This document shows, piece by piece, positions 15,711 through 24,645 of a stretch of 64,000 nucleotides of DNA. Where the stretch lies: positions 5,022,001-5,086,000 of the forward strand of contig OZ253960.1 of NCBI GenBank assembly GCA_965267435.1, written 5' to 3'. The position numbers were made by a program, and so were the translations under genes. Positions within the stretch are counted from its first letter, which is position 1. Every line of letters starts with the position of its first letter. The notes under the pieces were generated by a model, which did not search any database, was not told the DNA's origin, and saw only the letters and a list, made by a program, of their open reading frames with translations. Source of the stretch: JAWPMT01 sp965267435 (GTDB lineage Bacteria; Bacteroidota; Bacteroidia; Cytophagales; Cyclobacteriaceae).

Positions 15711-16898
15711 ATGACGCTCAAGGAAAACCTCTTTCAAGGCAGAATCCTCTCCATCGATGCCCTAAGGGGTATCACCATCTTCACAATGGTATTCGTGAAT
15801 GAGCTGGCCGCCATAAGTGACGTGCCGGGGTGGATGAAGCATGTGGCGCCAGGAGTCGACGGCATGACTTTCGTCGATGTGGTGTTCCCGGGATTTCTCT
15901 TCATCGTTGGCATGTCGATTCCGTTTGCATTCAACGCGCGTCTTCGCAAGAAGGACACCTCGGCGAACATTTGGAAGCACACCCTCCAACGGACCATTGC
16001 CCTTATGATTATGGGGCTTTTCATGGTCAATATCGAATACGGCTATGACGCGTCCAAAATGCTGATCCCTGCAGCGGTCTGGGGTCTCCTGGCCTACACG
16101 GTTCCGATTATTGTCTGGAATCAATATCCAAAGCAGTGGTCGCCGGGTACCAGGTGGGGCTTCCGGATTGGTGGTTTGTTGATTTTCCTAATGCTTTATT
16201 TTTTCTATATCCAGGAAGACGGCACCAGGGGGATGACTGTCAAATGGTGGGGGATCCTTGGGTTGATTGGCTGGGCCTATCTCTACTCGGTACTGGCCTA
16301 CTGGTTCGGCAAAGGGAAACTGGGGCTGATGTTAGCTTTCCTGGCAGTGTGCATTACCCTCAATTCTCTAAATGCGGCAGGTGACACCTCTGGTTGGCTC
16401 GGAGGCTTGTGGGGCTATGTAGGGGGCCATTTTTCGCACACGTCCATTGTGATGTGCGGTGTGATCGTCTCACTGCTGTATTATGATCGGGAGAAGGTTG
16501 GCGCCAATCGCTGGTTTGCGGTCTTTGTGGCCTCCCTGTTTGTGATTGGCTATCTCCTGAGACCTTATTTCGGCGTGTCGAAAGTGGGAGCTACGCCCTC
16601 TTGGTGCCTTTACTCGGCAGGTATCTGCGCCATTCTTTATGCCATATTGTATATCATCATCGAGGAGCGGAAGCGGGTGAAATGGACGGGCTTTTTTATG
16701 CCCTCGGCCAATGACCCTTTACTGATTTACATCCTGCCGGGAATCGTCATCTACCTGTGCTTATCACTAGGCATCAGATACCGACCAGAATTTTTGTCGA
16801 GCGGATTGCTGGGTATTCTATGGTCTCTGGTTTTCAGTGTGATTATGTTGTACCTCGTGAAGCTCCTCAATCGATTAGGGGTGAAGTTGAAGTTGTAG
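15711..16898 (+). CDS. DUF5009/heparan-alpha-glucosaminide N-acetyltransferase-like membrane protein
   Basis: The 395-residue protein has about ten to eleven spans and the N-terminal signature RILSIDALRGITIFTMVFVN, followed by FVDVVFPGFLFIVGMSIPFA. These are typical of the DUF5009/NagX acyltransferases related to human HGSNAT, which acetylate amino sugars across a membrane. Bacterial NagX members often sit near chitin or glycan loci; here no such partners are adjacent, so the sugar substrate is open. It is divergent from the SnoaL-like gene. Confidence 0.82.
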   Translation: MTLKENLFQGRILSIDALRGITIFTMVFVNELAAISDVPGWMKHVAPGVDGMTFVDVVFPGFLFIVGMSIPFAFNARLRKKDTSANIWKHTLQRTIALMIMGLFMVNIEYGYDASKMLIPAAVWGLLAYTVPIIVWNQYPKQWSPGTRWGFRIGGLLIFLMLYFFYIQEDGTRGMTVKWWGILGLIGWAYLYSVLAYWFGKGKLGLMLAFLAVCITLNSLNAAGDTSGWLGGLWGYVGGHFSHTSIVMCGVIVSLLYYDREKVGANRWFAVFVASLFVIGYLLRPYFGVSKVGATPSWCLYSAGICAILYAILYIIIEERKRVKWTGFFMPSANDPLLIYILPGIVIYLCLSLGIRYRPEFLSSGLLGILWSLVFSVIMLYLVKLLNRLGVKLKL

Positions 16899-16963
16899 GC
16901 AGGGCAATGAATTTTACTTTCTTCTTGCACGATTAATCTTCCACCGCTCAGGCCGCGGAGGCC

Positions 16964-17007
16964 CCTCATTTTTGAAAGACCGCAGCGGCGGACCGTCAAA
17001 AACGAGG
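16964..17007. repeat. Inverted repeat between the acyltransferase and TIGR04076 genes
   Basis: CCTCATTTTTGA (16964-16975) is mirrored by TCAAAAACGAGG (16996-17007), 11 of 12 matching, around a GC-rich 20-nt loop. It is not followed by a clear T tract on either strand, so a terminator role is uncertain. Confidence 0.5.
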
Positions 17008-17092
17008 CAAGATCTTCGGTATGGTGACCATATCGTCAATTATTCGCCGTTGCTGTATTTTGCGGAAGCAAAAATCCCATTCCAAGCCTACC

Positions 17093-17446
17093 ATGGAAGA
17101 ACACCAATTCACGCTCTACGACTTGCGCGTCGAGACCATCGAAGGAGACAAGCCCTTTGTCTGCAGCCATCAGCTCGGCCCCAACTTTGAAGTGCGGGGA
17201 GAGAACCTGCACTTCACGTCGGACCAGCCCTTTTCGCTTTATGCACTGGCGGCCCTGCTCCCACTGCTACCAGCCAAGCAGCGACCGCTGAACGAATACG
17301 ACTGGATGGCTACGGACCACATCATCGCATGCCCTGACCCTCACTGTGGGGCAAAGTTCAAGATCACGCGCATTGGGAAGCAGGAAGTCACCCGATCGGC
17401 CACCACCATCGAGCCGCTTCCTGAGGACAATCCCTGGAAGGAATGA
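17093..17446 (+). CDS. TIGR04076-like protein
   Basis: The frame is open from 17021, but the ATG at 17093 (MEEHQFTLYDLRVETIEG) begins the recognisable domain and gives 117 residues. Features typical of the family are the strand LYDLRVETIEG, the Cys of FVCSHQLG, the block LYALAALLPLLPAKQRPLNE and the Cys pair in CPDPHCGAKFKI. Function of the family is unknown. It overlaps the aldo/keto reductase by 4 bp (ATGA), so the two are probably co-translated. Confidence 0.72.
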   Translation: MEEHQFTLYDLRVETIEGDKPFVCSHQLGPNFEVRGENLHFTSDQPFSLYALAALLPLLPAKQRPLNEYDWMATDHIIACPDPHCGAKFKITRIGKQEVTRSATTIEPLPEDNPWKE

Positions 17447-18477
17447 TTGAGCGGTTCCAACTCAAGCCTAACTACGATATCTCGCGAGTCATCAAAGGGG
17501 GGTGGCAGTTGTCCGAAGGTCACAGTGCTGCCACATCAGACGACCCTATTGACGATATGCGTCGGTATGTGAGTGCTGGAATAGATACGTTTGATTGTGC
17601 GGATATCTACACAGGCGTCGAGGACTTGATTGGGCGCTTTATTCGGGACAATCGCGAGTCCGACGAGCCGCTTCCTATCAAGGTACATACGAAGTACGTC
17701 CCGGACTATGACCAGCTGGGTCGGCTCACGAAGGCCAGCGTGGAGCACATCATCGATCGCTCCCTGCAACGACTAGGGCTGGAGCGACTGGATATGGTAC
17801 AGTTCCACTGGTGGGACTATTCGATTCCGGGGATGCTGGAGGCAGCCCATTGGCTCACTGAGATCCAGCAAGAGGGCAAGATCAACTTGCTATCTACCAC
17901 AAACTTCAATGCTCAGAATACGAAAGAGCTGATAGATGCGGGAATGCCAATTGCGACAGTACAGGTGCAATATTCGCTATTGGACCCGAGACCCGAAAAG
18001 GCGCTGATTCCCTTGTGTACGGAGCACAATGCGCACTTGCTGTGTTACGGCACGTTGGCGGGCGGATTTCTCCATGAACCCTGGCTGGGTGTGGAGGAGC
18101 CTGAGGCTTTTGAGAATCGCTCTCTCATCAAATACAAACTGATGATCGATGAGATTGGTGGCTGGGGACTATTTCAGGAGCTACTGAAATCGCTGAGCAG
18201 GATTGCTGATAAGCACGGCTCTTCGCTGTCGACCGTTGCGGCCCAATATGTCTTAAGACAACCTCGGGTAGCTGCTGTGATCATCGGTGCAAGGAATGCT
18301 GCACATGTGGATCGCTATGGTGCCATGTTTCGATCGTCGCTGGATGAGGAGGATATGGCGAATATCGAGAAGATTCGCAGCCAGATGCATATCCCGGAGG
18401 GTGATGTGTTTGATCTGGAGCGAGACAAGCAGGGGCGACATGGTCGCATCATGAAATACAATCTCAATGCACGTTAA
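17443..18477 (+). CDS. Aldo/keto reductase
   Basis: The 344-residue protein follows the AKR barrel. The catalytic residues expected for the family can be placed: Asp and Tyr in DCADIYTG near 56-63, Lys in KVHTKY near 84, and His in QFHWWD near 120. The C-terminal NADPH-binding segment VIIGARNAAHVD is present. The family reduces aldehydes and ketones; the substrate is not evident. It overlaps genes on both sides (4 bp and 11 bp), forming a compact three-gene unit with a TIGR04076 protein and a transporter. Confidence 0.85.
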   Translation: MIERFQLKPNYDISRVIKGGWQLSEGHSAATSDDPIDDMRRYVSAGIDTFDCADIYTGVEDLIGRFIRDNRESDEPLPIKVHTKYVPDYDQLGRLTKASVEHIIDRSLQRLGLERLDMVQFHWWDYSIPGMLEAAHWLTEIQQEGKINLLSTTNFNAQNTKELIDAGMPIATVQVQYSLLDPRPEKALIPLCTEHNAHLLCYGTLAGGFLHEPWLGVEEPEAFENRSLIKYKLMIDEIGGWGLFQELLKSLSRIADKHGSSLSTVAAQYVLRQPRVAAVIIGARNAAHVDRYGAMFRSSLDEEDMANIEKIRSQMHIPEGDVFDLERDKQGRHGRIMKYNLNAR

Positions 18478-19825
18478 TCGCCGCTGGTCTTCCCACACGC
18501 TCTTTTTGCTAGCGTCTATTGGCAGCACGGTGGGGTTGTCCAACATTTGGAAATTCACCTACCTGGTGGGGGAGAATGGCGGTGGCGCTTTTGTGCTCGT
18601 CTATCTCGCGTCGCTGTTTCTGCTCGGGATCCCTGTACTCATTGCAGAGATGATGCTAGGAAAGATGGGAGGAGAGAGCATGGTGGGAAGCCTCATCAAG
18701 CTGGGTCGTGCCGAGGGATTCAGTACGCGATGGCAATCCTTCGGGTGGATCTCCAACCTGGCGGTATTCCTTATCCTGAGTTTCTACTGCGTGATCGCAG
18801 GCATCACCATCGACTACACGGTCAATATGGCGGTCGACAACGTCCTGATCGAAAGTGCAGAAGCCGGCTCGAATTACTACGAGGCTATCATTGCCGACCC
18901 CTGGCGGTTGATTCTCTTCCAGGCGCTGTTTGTTTTGGCTACTACCGTCATCGTGGCCCGCGGTGTGCAGAAAGGACTGGAGAGCAGCATCCGCTGGATG
19001 ATGCCTGCTTTATTTGTCATCCTGGTGGGGCTTGTGATCTACTCGGCGTTCACCGGCAATTTTGGTGAGGCATTGCAGTTTATGTTTGTCACGGATTTCT
19101 CGAAGATTGACGCCAATATCCTGCTGGTAGCTTTTGGCCAAGCGTTCTTTTCATTGGGCGTCGGTGTGGGCGTGATGCTGACCTATGGTGCCTATATGCC
19201 ACCGCGCTCTTCGGTGGCCAAGTCTGCCGCCACGATTGCGTTCTCTGATGGACTGATTGCTATCATCGCTGGGCTCGCCATTTTCCCCATCGTCTTTCAA
19301 TATGGGTTGTCTCCGACAGAAGGTCCGGGCTTGATCTTCGTGACCCTGCCCATCGCTTTTGGGCAGATGACTGGAGGGACGTTCATAGGCTTCCTGTTTT
19401 TCGTTTTGCTGGCGTTTGCAGCTCTTAGCTCCTCCATCTCATTACTGGAATCGGTTATTGCCCGTATTGAAGAAGTCTCTAAATGGTCTCGAAAGCGCAT
19501 TACGTATGTCGCGGGATTTCTGCTCTGGCTGTTTGGGTTACTTACCGTATTCTCCTTCAACATTTGGGCGGACTTCAAACCCCTGTCGATGGTAAAGCCG
19601 CTGGCGGACAAGACGATCTTTGGGTTGATTGACTACTTCGCCTCGAACCTGGTAATGCCCATTGGAGGCATCCTGATGGCCGTTATCGCCGGTTGGTTTG
19701 TCAGCAGAGCGCTTACCCGTACGAATGTGGGTCTTGACCAAAACTGGCTTTATGAAGGGTGGAGGCTGCTTGTGCGATGGATAGCACCCGTGATACTGGG
19801 GCTGATCTTTCTGTTGAATTTGTAG
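18467..19825 (+). CDS. Sodium-dependent transporter, neurotransmitter:sodium symporter family
   Basis: The 452-residue protein begins with the SNF/NSS signature WSSHTLFLLASIGSTVGLSN followed by IWKFTYLVGENGGGAF, the unwound TM1 region that binds sodium and substrate in LeuT. About eleven to twelve spans follow. Substrates of bacterial members are usually amino acids or amines. It starts inside the end of the aldo/keto reductase gene, so both may serve uptake and reduction of one compound (inference). Confidence 0.9.
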   Translation: MHVNRRWSSHTLFLLASIGSTVGLSNIWKFTYLVGENGGGAFVLVYLASLFLLGIPVLIAEMMLGKMGGESMVGSLIKLGRAEGFSTRWQSFGWISNLAVFLILSFYCVIAGITIDYTVNMAVDNVLIESAEAGSNYYEAIIADPWRLILFQALFVLATTVIVARGVQKGLESSIRWMMPALFVILVGLVIYSAFTGNFGEALQFMFVTDFSKIDANILLVAFGQAFFSLGVGVGVMLTYGAYMPPRSSVAKSAATIAFSDGLIAIIAGLAIFPIVFQYGLSPTEGPGLIFVTLPIAFGQMTGGTFIGFLFFVLLAFAALSSSISLLESVIARIEEVSKWSRKRITYVAGFLLWLFGLLTVFSFNIWADFKPLSMVKPLADKTIFGLIDYFASNLVMPIGGILMAVIAGWFVSRALTRTNVGLDQNWLYEGWRLLVRWIAPVILGLIFLLNL

Positions 19826-19859
19826 AGGGCTTCGGCTGAAGAACCACAGCAGGGGCCAA

Positions 19860-19967
19860 CTAGCCGGGATAGCAACGGCAGCCCGCGAGGCTGTGCCGGT
19901 GTCTTCACCGGCGCGGGGCAGCCAGCGCGGCGGTGCTACAGTGGATAGCCCGACTGAACAGGGCTAG
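19860..19967. repeat. GC-rich dispersed palindromic element, copy A
   Basis: The element is bounded by CTAGCC (19860-19865) and GGCTAG (19962-19967). It contains GCCGGTG-TCTT-CACCGGC (19895-19912), GGGATAGCA on the left and TGGATAGCCCG on the right. A related copy lies at 29226-29310 in the other orientation. It is more GC-rich than its surroundings. Confidence 0.6.
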
Positions 19968-19992
19968 AAGCAGCAGCTTTCTGCTCTTAAAT

Positions 19993-20035
19993 AAAAAAAG
20001 GAACAGTACCGTCTGTACTGCTCCTCAATGTTTTT
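19993..20035. terminator. Hairpin terminator after the sodium symporter
   Basis: GGAACAGTAC pairs with GTACTGCTCC (one G-T pair). The hairpin is flanked by seven A on the left and by TCAATGTTTTT on the right, so it could act on either strand. The rest of 19968-20240 shows no gene. Confidence 0.6.
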
Positions 20036-20243
20036 CGAATCCATTTGCTGGGTGGAATCGAAAAGACGATCCCGCCAAGGGGGCGGAATCAATCACCGCT
20101 TAAAATACTCGCCTTTGTATGATGTAACAAATGTACCCTGTGGCGGATTTCTGACGGTGTGATGCGCAACGGTCCGGCAAATAACCAGATAAATGGGAAT
20201 AATTGCGTGATGCCCTTCGTATATGATTTAGACGAGTTCGGAA

Positions 20244-20251
20244 TACTTTTG
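20244..20251 (+). promoter_or_regulatory. Candidate -7 element directly before the WG-repeat gene
   Basis: TACTTTTG matches TAnnTTTG and ends 5 nt before the ATG at 20257. A start of transcription about seven bases downstream would fall on the initiation codon, implying a leaderless message. A -33 TTTG is not clear. Confidence 0.4.
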
Positions 20252-20256
20252 CTGCG

Positions 20257-22854
20257 ATGAAGAGGGATTGGATAAGATACGTGCTGGTGGGCCTGTGCCT
20301 GGTGATGATGTATGCTCTGGAGGCGCGTGATCTCAAGCGTGTGCTCAGGGCGATCGAGAAGGGCGACTACCCCAAGACGATCGAATTGATAGAGGAGGCG
20401 CTGGCGCTGCAGCCTGTCAATCCGGGCGTGAAATACGTCCTGGCGGAGCTGATGACGTATGATTCCCTGCCGATCTACAATATGGACTCGGCGCGCATTC
20501 GCATCCGGGAGGCGATGGATGACTATGCGATCGCTACGTACGATGACCTCGAGGAGCTGTCGAAGAACGGCATTGGTATTGATGACTTTGACGGGCTCGC
20601 CTCCAAGATCGAGGGGATGCACTACCGACGGGCGCTGGACAATCACGGCGTGGCGGATTTTGAGGAGTTTATGGACCTCTATCCTTTGTCAGACCGGGTG
20701 CCCCATTTTGTGCGTCTACGCGATAGCCTTGTGTGGGAGGGCGTGCGACCGCGCTTCAGTGTGCAGGAGCATGCGGACTTTATGCAGACGTATCCCCGGT
20801 CGCACCTGGTACCTGCGGTGAAGGTGGCCTACGATTCGCTGCTGTTTTTTAACGAGACCGCCGGTGACAAGCTGGAGGATTACCAGGAATTTTTAAGGGA
20901 TAATCCCAGAACACCGTTTAGAGAGCGCATCGAGCAGGTGCTTTTCCGGCGAATGACGGCCTCGGATGATCCGGAGGATATTCGGGCATTTATCGATGCC
21001 TATGACAACCGCGCACTCAAGATCAAGGCCTTCGACATGGGCTATCACCTGGATCCGGACTTTGACTTTACTGATCATCCGCGTGCAGATTCGCTATGGG
21101 AGGTGGACCGACAGGATCAGCGCTCGCTGGCGACGGTCATGATCAATGGGAAGTACTCCTTCATGAATTCACTGGGAGCCAAAGTGAGGAACGTGGCTAT
21201 CGACCGGACGCCCGACGACTACGTCTGCGGAAGTATTGACAGTGACATTGTGATTGGCCTTGGTGCCAGTGGGGGCATTTACAACCGATTGGGAGCAGAG
21301 ATCTTTCGCGGAAATATCCTGGAGGCCCGGGACCTGGGCCTGGGAGTGCTACTGGTACGTGCGAGTGGCAAGAGGCGCCTCATCCATAAGTCGGGCTTCA
21401 CCATCATGGAGGGCCTCAGCGATGCGGAGGTGGTCGGTGATCAATGGATCAAGGCGAAAGTCGACGGGCAATACGGGCTGATGTCCATATCGGGGTACGC
21501 GGTGACGGGCTTCAAGTATGATGACATCTGGAAGGAGGGAGCGTTTTGGGTATTTGAGAAGGACGGCTTGCTGGCCGTATACACGAAGGACAAGATCATG
21601 GAACGGCTGTTTGACCAGGTGCTGGAGCTCGAGTTCAAATTTGATGACCTGGAGATCTATCGGGATACGCTGATTATCGGCTTCCGTGGTGAGCGCGAGT
21701 GCCTGATGGATGGGCAACTGGGTTTCTTGATCCCATGGGGGGAGCACCAGGTATCTCCGGGCTGGCCGTACCACTACAGCCGGACCGATGCGGGGTATGA
21801 GCTGCACGGTGATGCGCTTCCTTTGAGCAGCAAAAGGACCTACGAGAAGCTACAAGACACCGATGCGTGGATGGCAGTGCAGAGTGAGGGCTCTTGGTCT
21901 GTGATGAACAAACTGAACACGGAGGACGGTTTCGTGGCGGTGGATAGCGCCCATCTGGTAGGCAATGAAAATGCCCTGGTCATCGTGGAGGACAAGCATC
22001 TTTTACTTTTTCCAGAAGGAGATACCCTGGCACTTGACCCGGAGCAGTTAGTGACCGCGATGATCCCGTTAGAGGCTGGTACACCCGCGCGATTTCTCCT
22101 GATCTCCGTGGAGGACGACAAGCAAGTCTATGGCACCGATGGCAGGCTGATCTTCGAGGGCGATTACGATGAGATCAAGCCGCTCAATGATTCATTGTTT
22201 GTGATAGAGGAGCGGGGGTTGCTGGGTGTGATCGATGCGGAGGGTACCAAGGTGGTCTCTCAGCGGTACGAAGCGGCACAGGTAGCCAATGGGATGATCT
22301 TCCTGCTGCGTGACGGAAAGATTGGGGGCTATGACCTTCGAACGAAAACTGCCTTTGCGAATAAGTACGAGTCGCGACTGGAGCCCATGGGGCCCTACTT
22401 CGCTACCACGGTCGATGGCAAGATGGGTTTGATCGATGAGGATGAAGACGTGATCGTGCCGTTTGATTATGAGGATATCAGCCTTTTTAACGATACGATC
22501 TTTTGGCTGAAAGAGGAGTTGAAGTGGTCGCTTGTCGATATTGAGGACATGGAACCCTTGCTGGAGGAGGTGACTCGCTTCGGTAACATTGCGGAAGGAG
22601 ATGGTGGGGATATTCTTGTGTTTTATGGAGAGGATGGCAATGGGCTATTGGGCCCGGATGCCAGGGTCATTCTGCCTCCGAAGTTCAATAGTATCCACAA
22701 TGTCGGGAGTCCAACAGATCCGATATTCTTTGTCGAAGAATACAGCCAATTGGCTGATTTCTACATTGTGACGTACCTGAACGCACAAGGCGAGCGCCTG
22801 GAATCTTTTGGTTATCGGCCGGAAGAATTCGAACGCGTTATCTGTGAAGATTAA
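20257..22854 (+). CDS. Secreted WG-repeat protein with helical N-terminal domain
   Basis: The 865-residue protein has a signal peptide (about 1-22), a helical TPR-like region to about 300 (FxxFLRDNPRTPFRERIEQV-type spacing) and then more than ten beta repeats. Each contains a core such as KYSFMNSLG, QYGLMSISGYA, LLGVIDAEGTKV or KMGLIDEDEDVIVPFDYEDI, the WG/KWG beta-propeller motif. WG repeats are common in Bacteroidota surface proteins, but the ligand is rarely known. The gene stands alone and is unusually rich in Asp and Glu. Confidence 0.78.
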   Translation: MKRDWIRYVLVGLCLVMMYALEARDLKRVLRAIEKGDYPKTIELIEEALALQPVNPGVKYVLAELMTYDSLPIYNMDSARIRIREAMDDYAIATYDDLEELSKNGIGIDDFDGLASKIEGMHYRRALDNHGVADFEEFMDLYPLSDRVPHFVRLRDSLVWEGVRPRFSVQEHADFMQTYPRSHLVPAVKVAYDSLLFFNETAGDKLEDYQEFLRDNPRTPFRERIEQVLFRRMTASDDPEDIRAFIDAYDNRALKIKAFDMGYHLDPDFDFTDHPRADSLWEVDRQDQRSLATVMINGKYSFMNSLGAKVRNVAIDRTPDDYVCGSIDSDIVIGLGASGGIYNRLGAEIFRGNILEARDLGLGVLLVRASGKRRLIHKSGFTIMEGLSDAEVVGDQWIKAKVDGQYGLMSISGYAVTGFKYDDIWKEGAFWVFEKDGLLAVYTKDKIMERLFDQVLELEFKFDDLEIYRDTLIIGFRGERECLMDGQLGFLIPWGEHQVSPGWPYHYSRTDAGYELHGDALPLSSKRTYEKLQDTDAWMAVQSEGSWSVMNKLNTEDGFVAVDSAHLVGNENALVIVEDKHLLLFPEGDTLALDPEQLVTAMIPLEAGTPARFLLISVEDDKQVYGTDGRLIFEGDYDEIKPLNDSLFVIEERGLLGVIDAEGTKVVSQRYEAAQVANGMIFLLRDGKIGGYDLRTKTAFANKYESRLEPMGPYFATTVDGKMGLIDEDEDVIVPFDYEDISLFNDTIFWLKEELKWSLVDIEDMEPLLEEVTRFGNIAEGDGGDILVFYGEDGNGLLGPDARVILPPKFNSIHNVGSPTDPIFFVEEYSQLADFYIVTYLNAQGERLESFGYRPEEFERVICED

Positions 22855-22908
22855 TTCATTGCGTTTGGCTTATTCTTTCTTTATCTTCAATCAACAGATT
22901 ATTCGCAA

Positions 22909-23175
22909 ATGTCGCCCGACCAATTTTCCTCGATGTCCGTCTCTCACCAGTTGCGATGGGTGTACTTCGAGGGTGAATTCATTACTTCCATTCGTTACTA
23001 CAAGTTCAAGGTGAACCTGTACCTCATTGAAAATTTCCTGGTCGAGGTGTTTTATGATCCGAAGGAGGATCGGATCGCCAAGGTGGAGATTCTGGCATCG
23101 AGAGAGACGCGCCTCAAGTTCTACGCTGATCAGATAAAGCTGCCGGCCGATATCGACCGGCTAACTTCACACTAG
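22909..23175 (+). CDS. Small conserved-looking protein, unknown function
   Basis: The 88-residue product contains LRWVYFEGEFITSIRYYKFKV... and ends with VEVFYDPKEDRIAKVEILAS, a pattern of three to four strands with a central Tyr-rich segment. A second ATG at 22933 (MSVSHQL) gives an 80-residue form and is as likely. I recall similar 60-90 residue proteins in other Bacteroidota genomes but know no function. Its 3' end faces the GSGD-repeat gene across a long hairpin. Confidence 0.55.
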   Translation: MSPDQFSSMSVSHQLRWVYFEGEFITSIRYYKFKVNLYLIENFLVEVFYDPKEDRIAKVEILASRETRLKFYADQIKLPADIDRLTSH

Positions 23176-23188
23176 GTTATCAAGTTTC

Positions 23189-23250
23189 ATGTTTAGGGTT
23201 CAAGGTTTGAGGTTTGGTACCTCAAACGCTGAACTTTGAACCTTAAACAT
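23189..23250. repeat. Long hairpin at a convergent gene junction
   Basis: ATGTTTAGGGTTCAA (from 23189) mirrors TTGAACCTTAAACAT (to 23250) in 14 of 15 positions, with an inner perfect stem TTTGAGGT/ACCTCAAA. It sits between the stops of two convergent genes. Confidence 0.75.
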
Positions 23251-23254
23251 TAAA

Positions 23255-24154
23255 TTATTCCTTCACTTCCGCCCTACCGGAGCCAGATCCGATTCGGATT
23301 CTGACATCCTTGTCGCCGAGCTTTACCGTCTTCTTCAATGTGGGACTGGATCCGCCATTGTCGATTTCTTCCTCGGTGTCGAAGTCGAAGGGAGCAACGA
23401 TACGACCATGCCGCTTGCTGACCTGCATGATGATGACGCCTTCGATTTCAGCGCCATTGAAGTCCAGTACTGCGTCGCCAGAGCCGCTATTGATGGAGAT
23501 GTCGTGATCCAGTGCACCAGCCAATGAAACCTCTACATCGCCCGATCCTGAGTTGAGGTTGCTGGAGCCTGTTAGAGAGAGGTCATCGGCTTCGATGTCA
23601 CCACTACCCGTATTGGCATCGATGTCGCCACTGACTTTGGCCATTTCGATATCGCCCGATCCAGTGTTCATTCGGTAGCGACCTTCGCTATCGCGAATAT
23701 CAACGTCGCCGGAACCCGTGTTCATCTTGAACTGTCCTCGAGCTCTTGACAACTCAAAGTCACCTGAGCCGGAATTGCATTCAATATCCATCTCCAGGCC
23801 GGTAACGCTTACGTCTCCGGAGCCTGTGTTGAAGTCCAGTTCCATACCATCAGGCACGGTGAATTTCCAGGTGGCACGCCCATTTCGACTCCAGTTACCA
23901 TTGTTGCGCTCTTCGCGGATGTATAGCTTGTCCCCTCGCTTTTCTATGACGGGCTCATAATCGTCGAATGTGTGTGTCAGCACAAGTTGAACATCGTCGC
24001 CGTTTCCGTTTTCGAAGATGGCGTCGCCCGATCCAAGGCTCATATCGATTTCATCAATGCCGTCAAAAGTGCGCTCGACGGTGGTCTGTCCAAAGGCTGT
24101 AGATATCATGAGGAGCCCCAGACAGTAGGATAGCAATTGCTTTTTCATAGACAA
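23255..24154 (-). CDS. Secreted beta-solenoid protein with GSGD repeats (DUF4097/DUF2807-like)
   Basis: The 299-residue protein has a signal peptide (about 1-22, ending AFGQ). The motif GSGD occurs eight times, mostly as NTGSGD or NSGSGD followed by three alternating hydrophobics (VDI, IEM, IEA, VEV), about every 17-21 residues from about 40 to 230. A ninth degenerate unit (GSGSGR) lies at the C-terminus. This is a right-handed beta-solenoid in which each turn ends in the same Gly/Asp corner. The repeats have kept one corner sequence, unlike the more varied solenoids at 11.5 and 45 kb. Ligand and partners unknown; a metal-binding corner Asp is possible. Confidence 0.75.
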   Translation of the reverse strand: MSMKKQLLSYCLGLLMISTAFGQTTVERTFDGIDEIDMSLGSGDAIFENGNGDDVQLVLTHTFDDYEPVIEKRGDKLYIREERNNGNWSRNGRATWKFTVPDGMELDFNTGSGDVSVTGLEMDIECNSGSGDFELSRARGQFKMNTGSGDVDIRDSEGRYRMNTGSGDIEMAKVSGDIDANTGSGDIEADDLSLTGSSNLNSGSGDVEVSLAGALDHDISINSGSGDAVLDFNGAEIEGVIIMQVSKRHGRIVAPFDFDTEEEIDNGGSSPTLKKTVKLGDKDVRIRIGSGSGRAEVKE

Positions 24155-24220
24155 GTGTGTTTTTGTGGTATTAGTCCGTGGTGATAAGGACCGCCGGGGA
24201 ATGGGAGGGTTGCATTTTTA

Positions 24221-24316
24221 AATTGAAAATTGAGAATGGAAAATTGAAAATGGAGAATGTAGAATTGGGGATTGCTTAGGGTTTTGTGATTGGGTCTACT
24301 GTGTGCGGAGGGTTCC
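24221..24316. repeat. 96-bp direct repeat, copy 1
   Basis: Begins with GAAAATTGAGAATGG-type A-rich words and ends GTGTGCGGAGGGTTCC. It matches 24428-24523 with one mismatch (A/T in the middle). Similarity continues past the end with a short indel. Confidence 0.8.
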
Positions 24317-24427
24317 CTTTAGGGATGCCAGGGTGCGCGGGGGAATTTTTGAGGATTGGGGATTTATGATTGGGGGATTTGAAGCGGTTGACGGCGGACG
24401 GTTGACGGCTTGGGATGAGGAATGGGG

Positions 24428-24523
24428 AATTGAAAATTGAGAATGGAAAATTGAAAATGGAGAATGTAGAATTGGGGTTTGCTTAGGGTTTTGTGATTGG
24501 GTCTACTGTGTGCGGAGGGTTCC
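24428..24523. repeat. 96-bp direct repeat, copy 2
   Basis: Second copy, 207 bp downstream of the first. Between and after the copies the spacer (24317-24645) is made of AATTGAAAATT/GAATTTTGAA words, with an imperfect hairpin near 24575-24640, and holds no gene. Confidence 0.8.
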
Positions 24524-24645
24524 GGGATGCAAGGGTGTGGGGGGATTTTTTGGGAATTTCGAATTTGAGAATTTTGAATTTTGAGTGTTGAATTTTGAAT
24601 TTGAGGTACTAAGAATTCAACATTCAACATTCATACATTGAAAAT

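Noticed and set aside
15602..15721. Longer N-terminus of the SnoaL-like protein
   Set aside because: It would overlap the divergent acyltransferase start and adds a basic, unstructured leader.
20089..20646. 185-residue minus-strand open frame at the WG-repeat start
   Set aside because: His/Arg-rich shadow of the WG-repeat gene, covering its promoter.
24221..24523. CRISPR-like array
   Set aside because: Only two 96-bp repeats with a 111-bp gap, no short uniform repeats and no cas genes.
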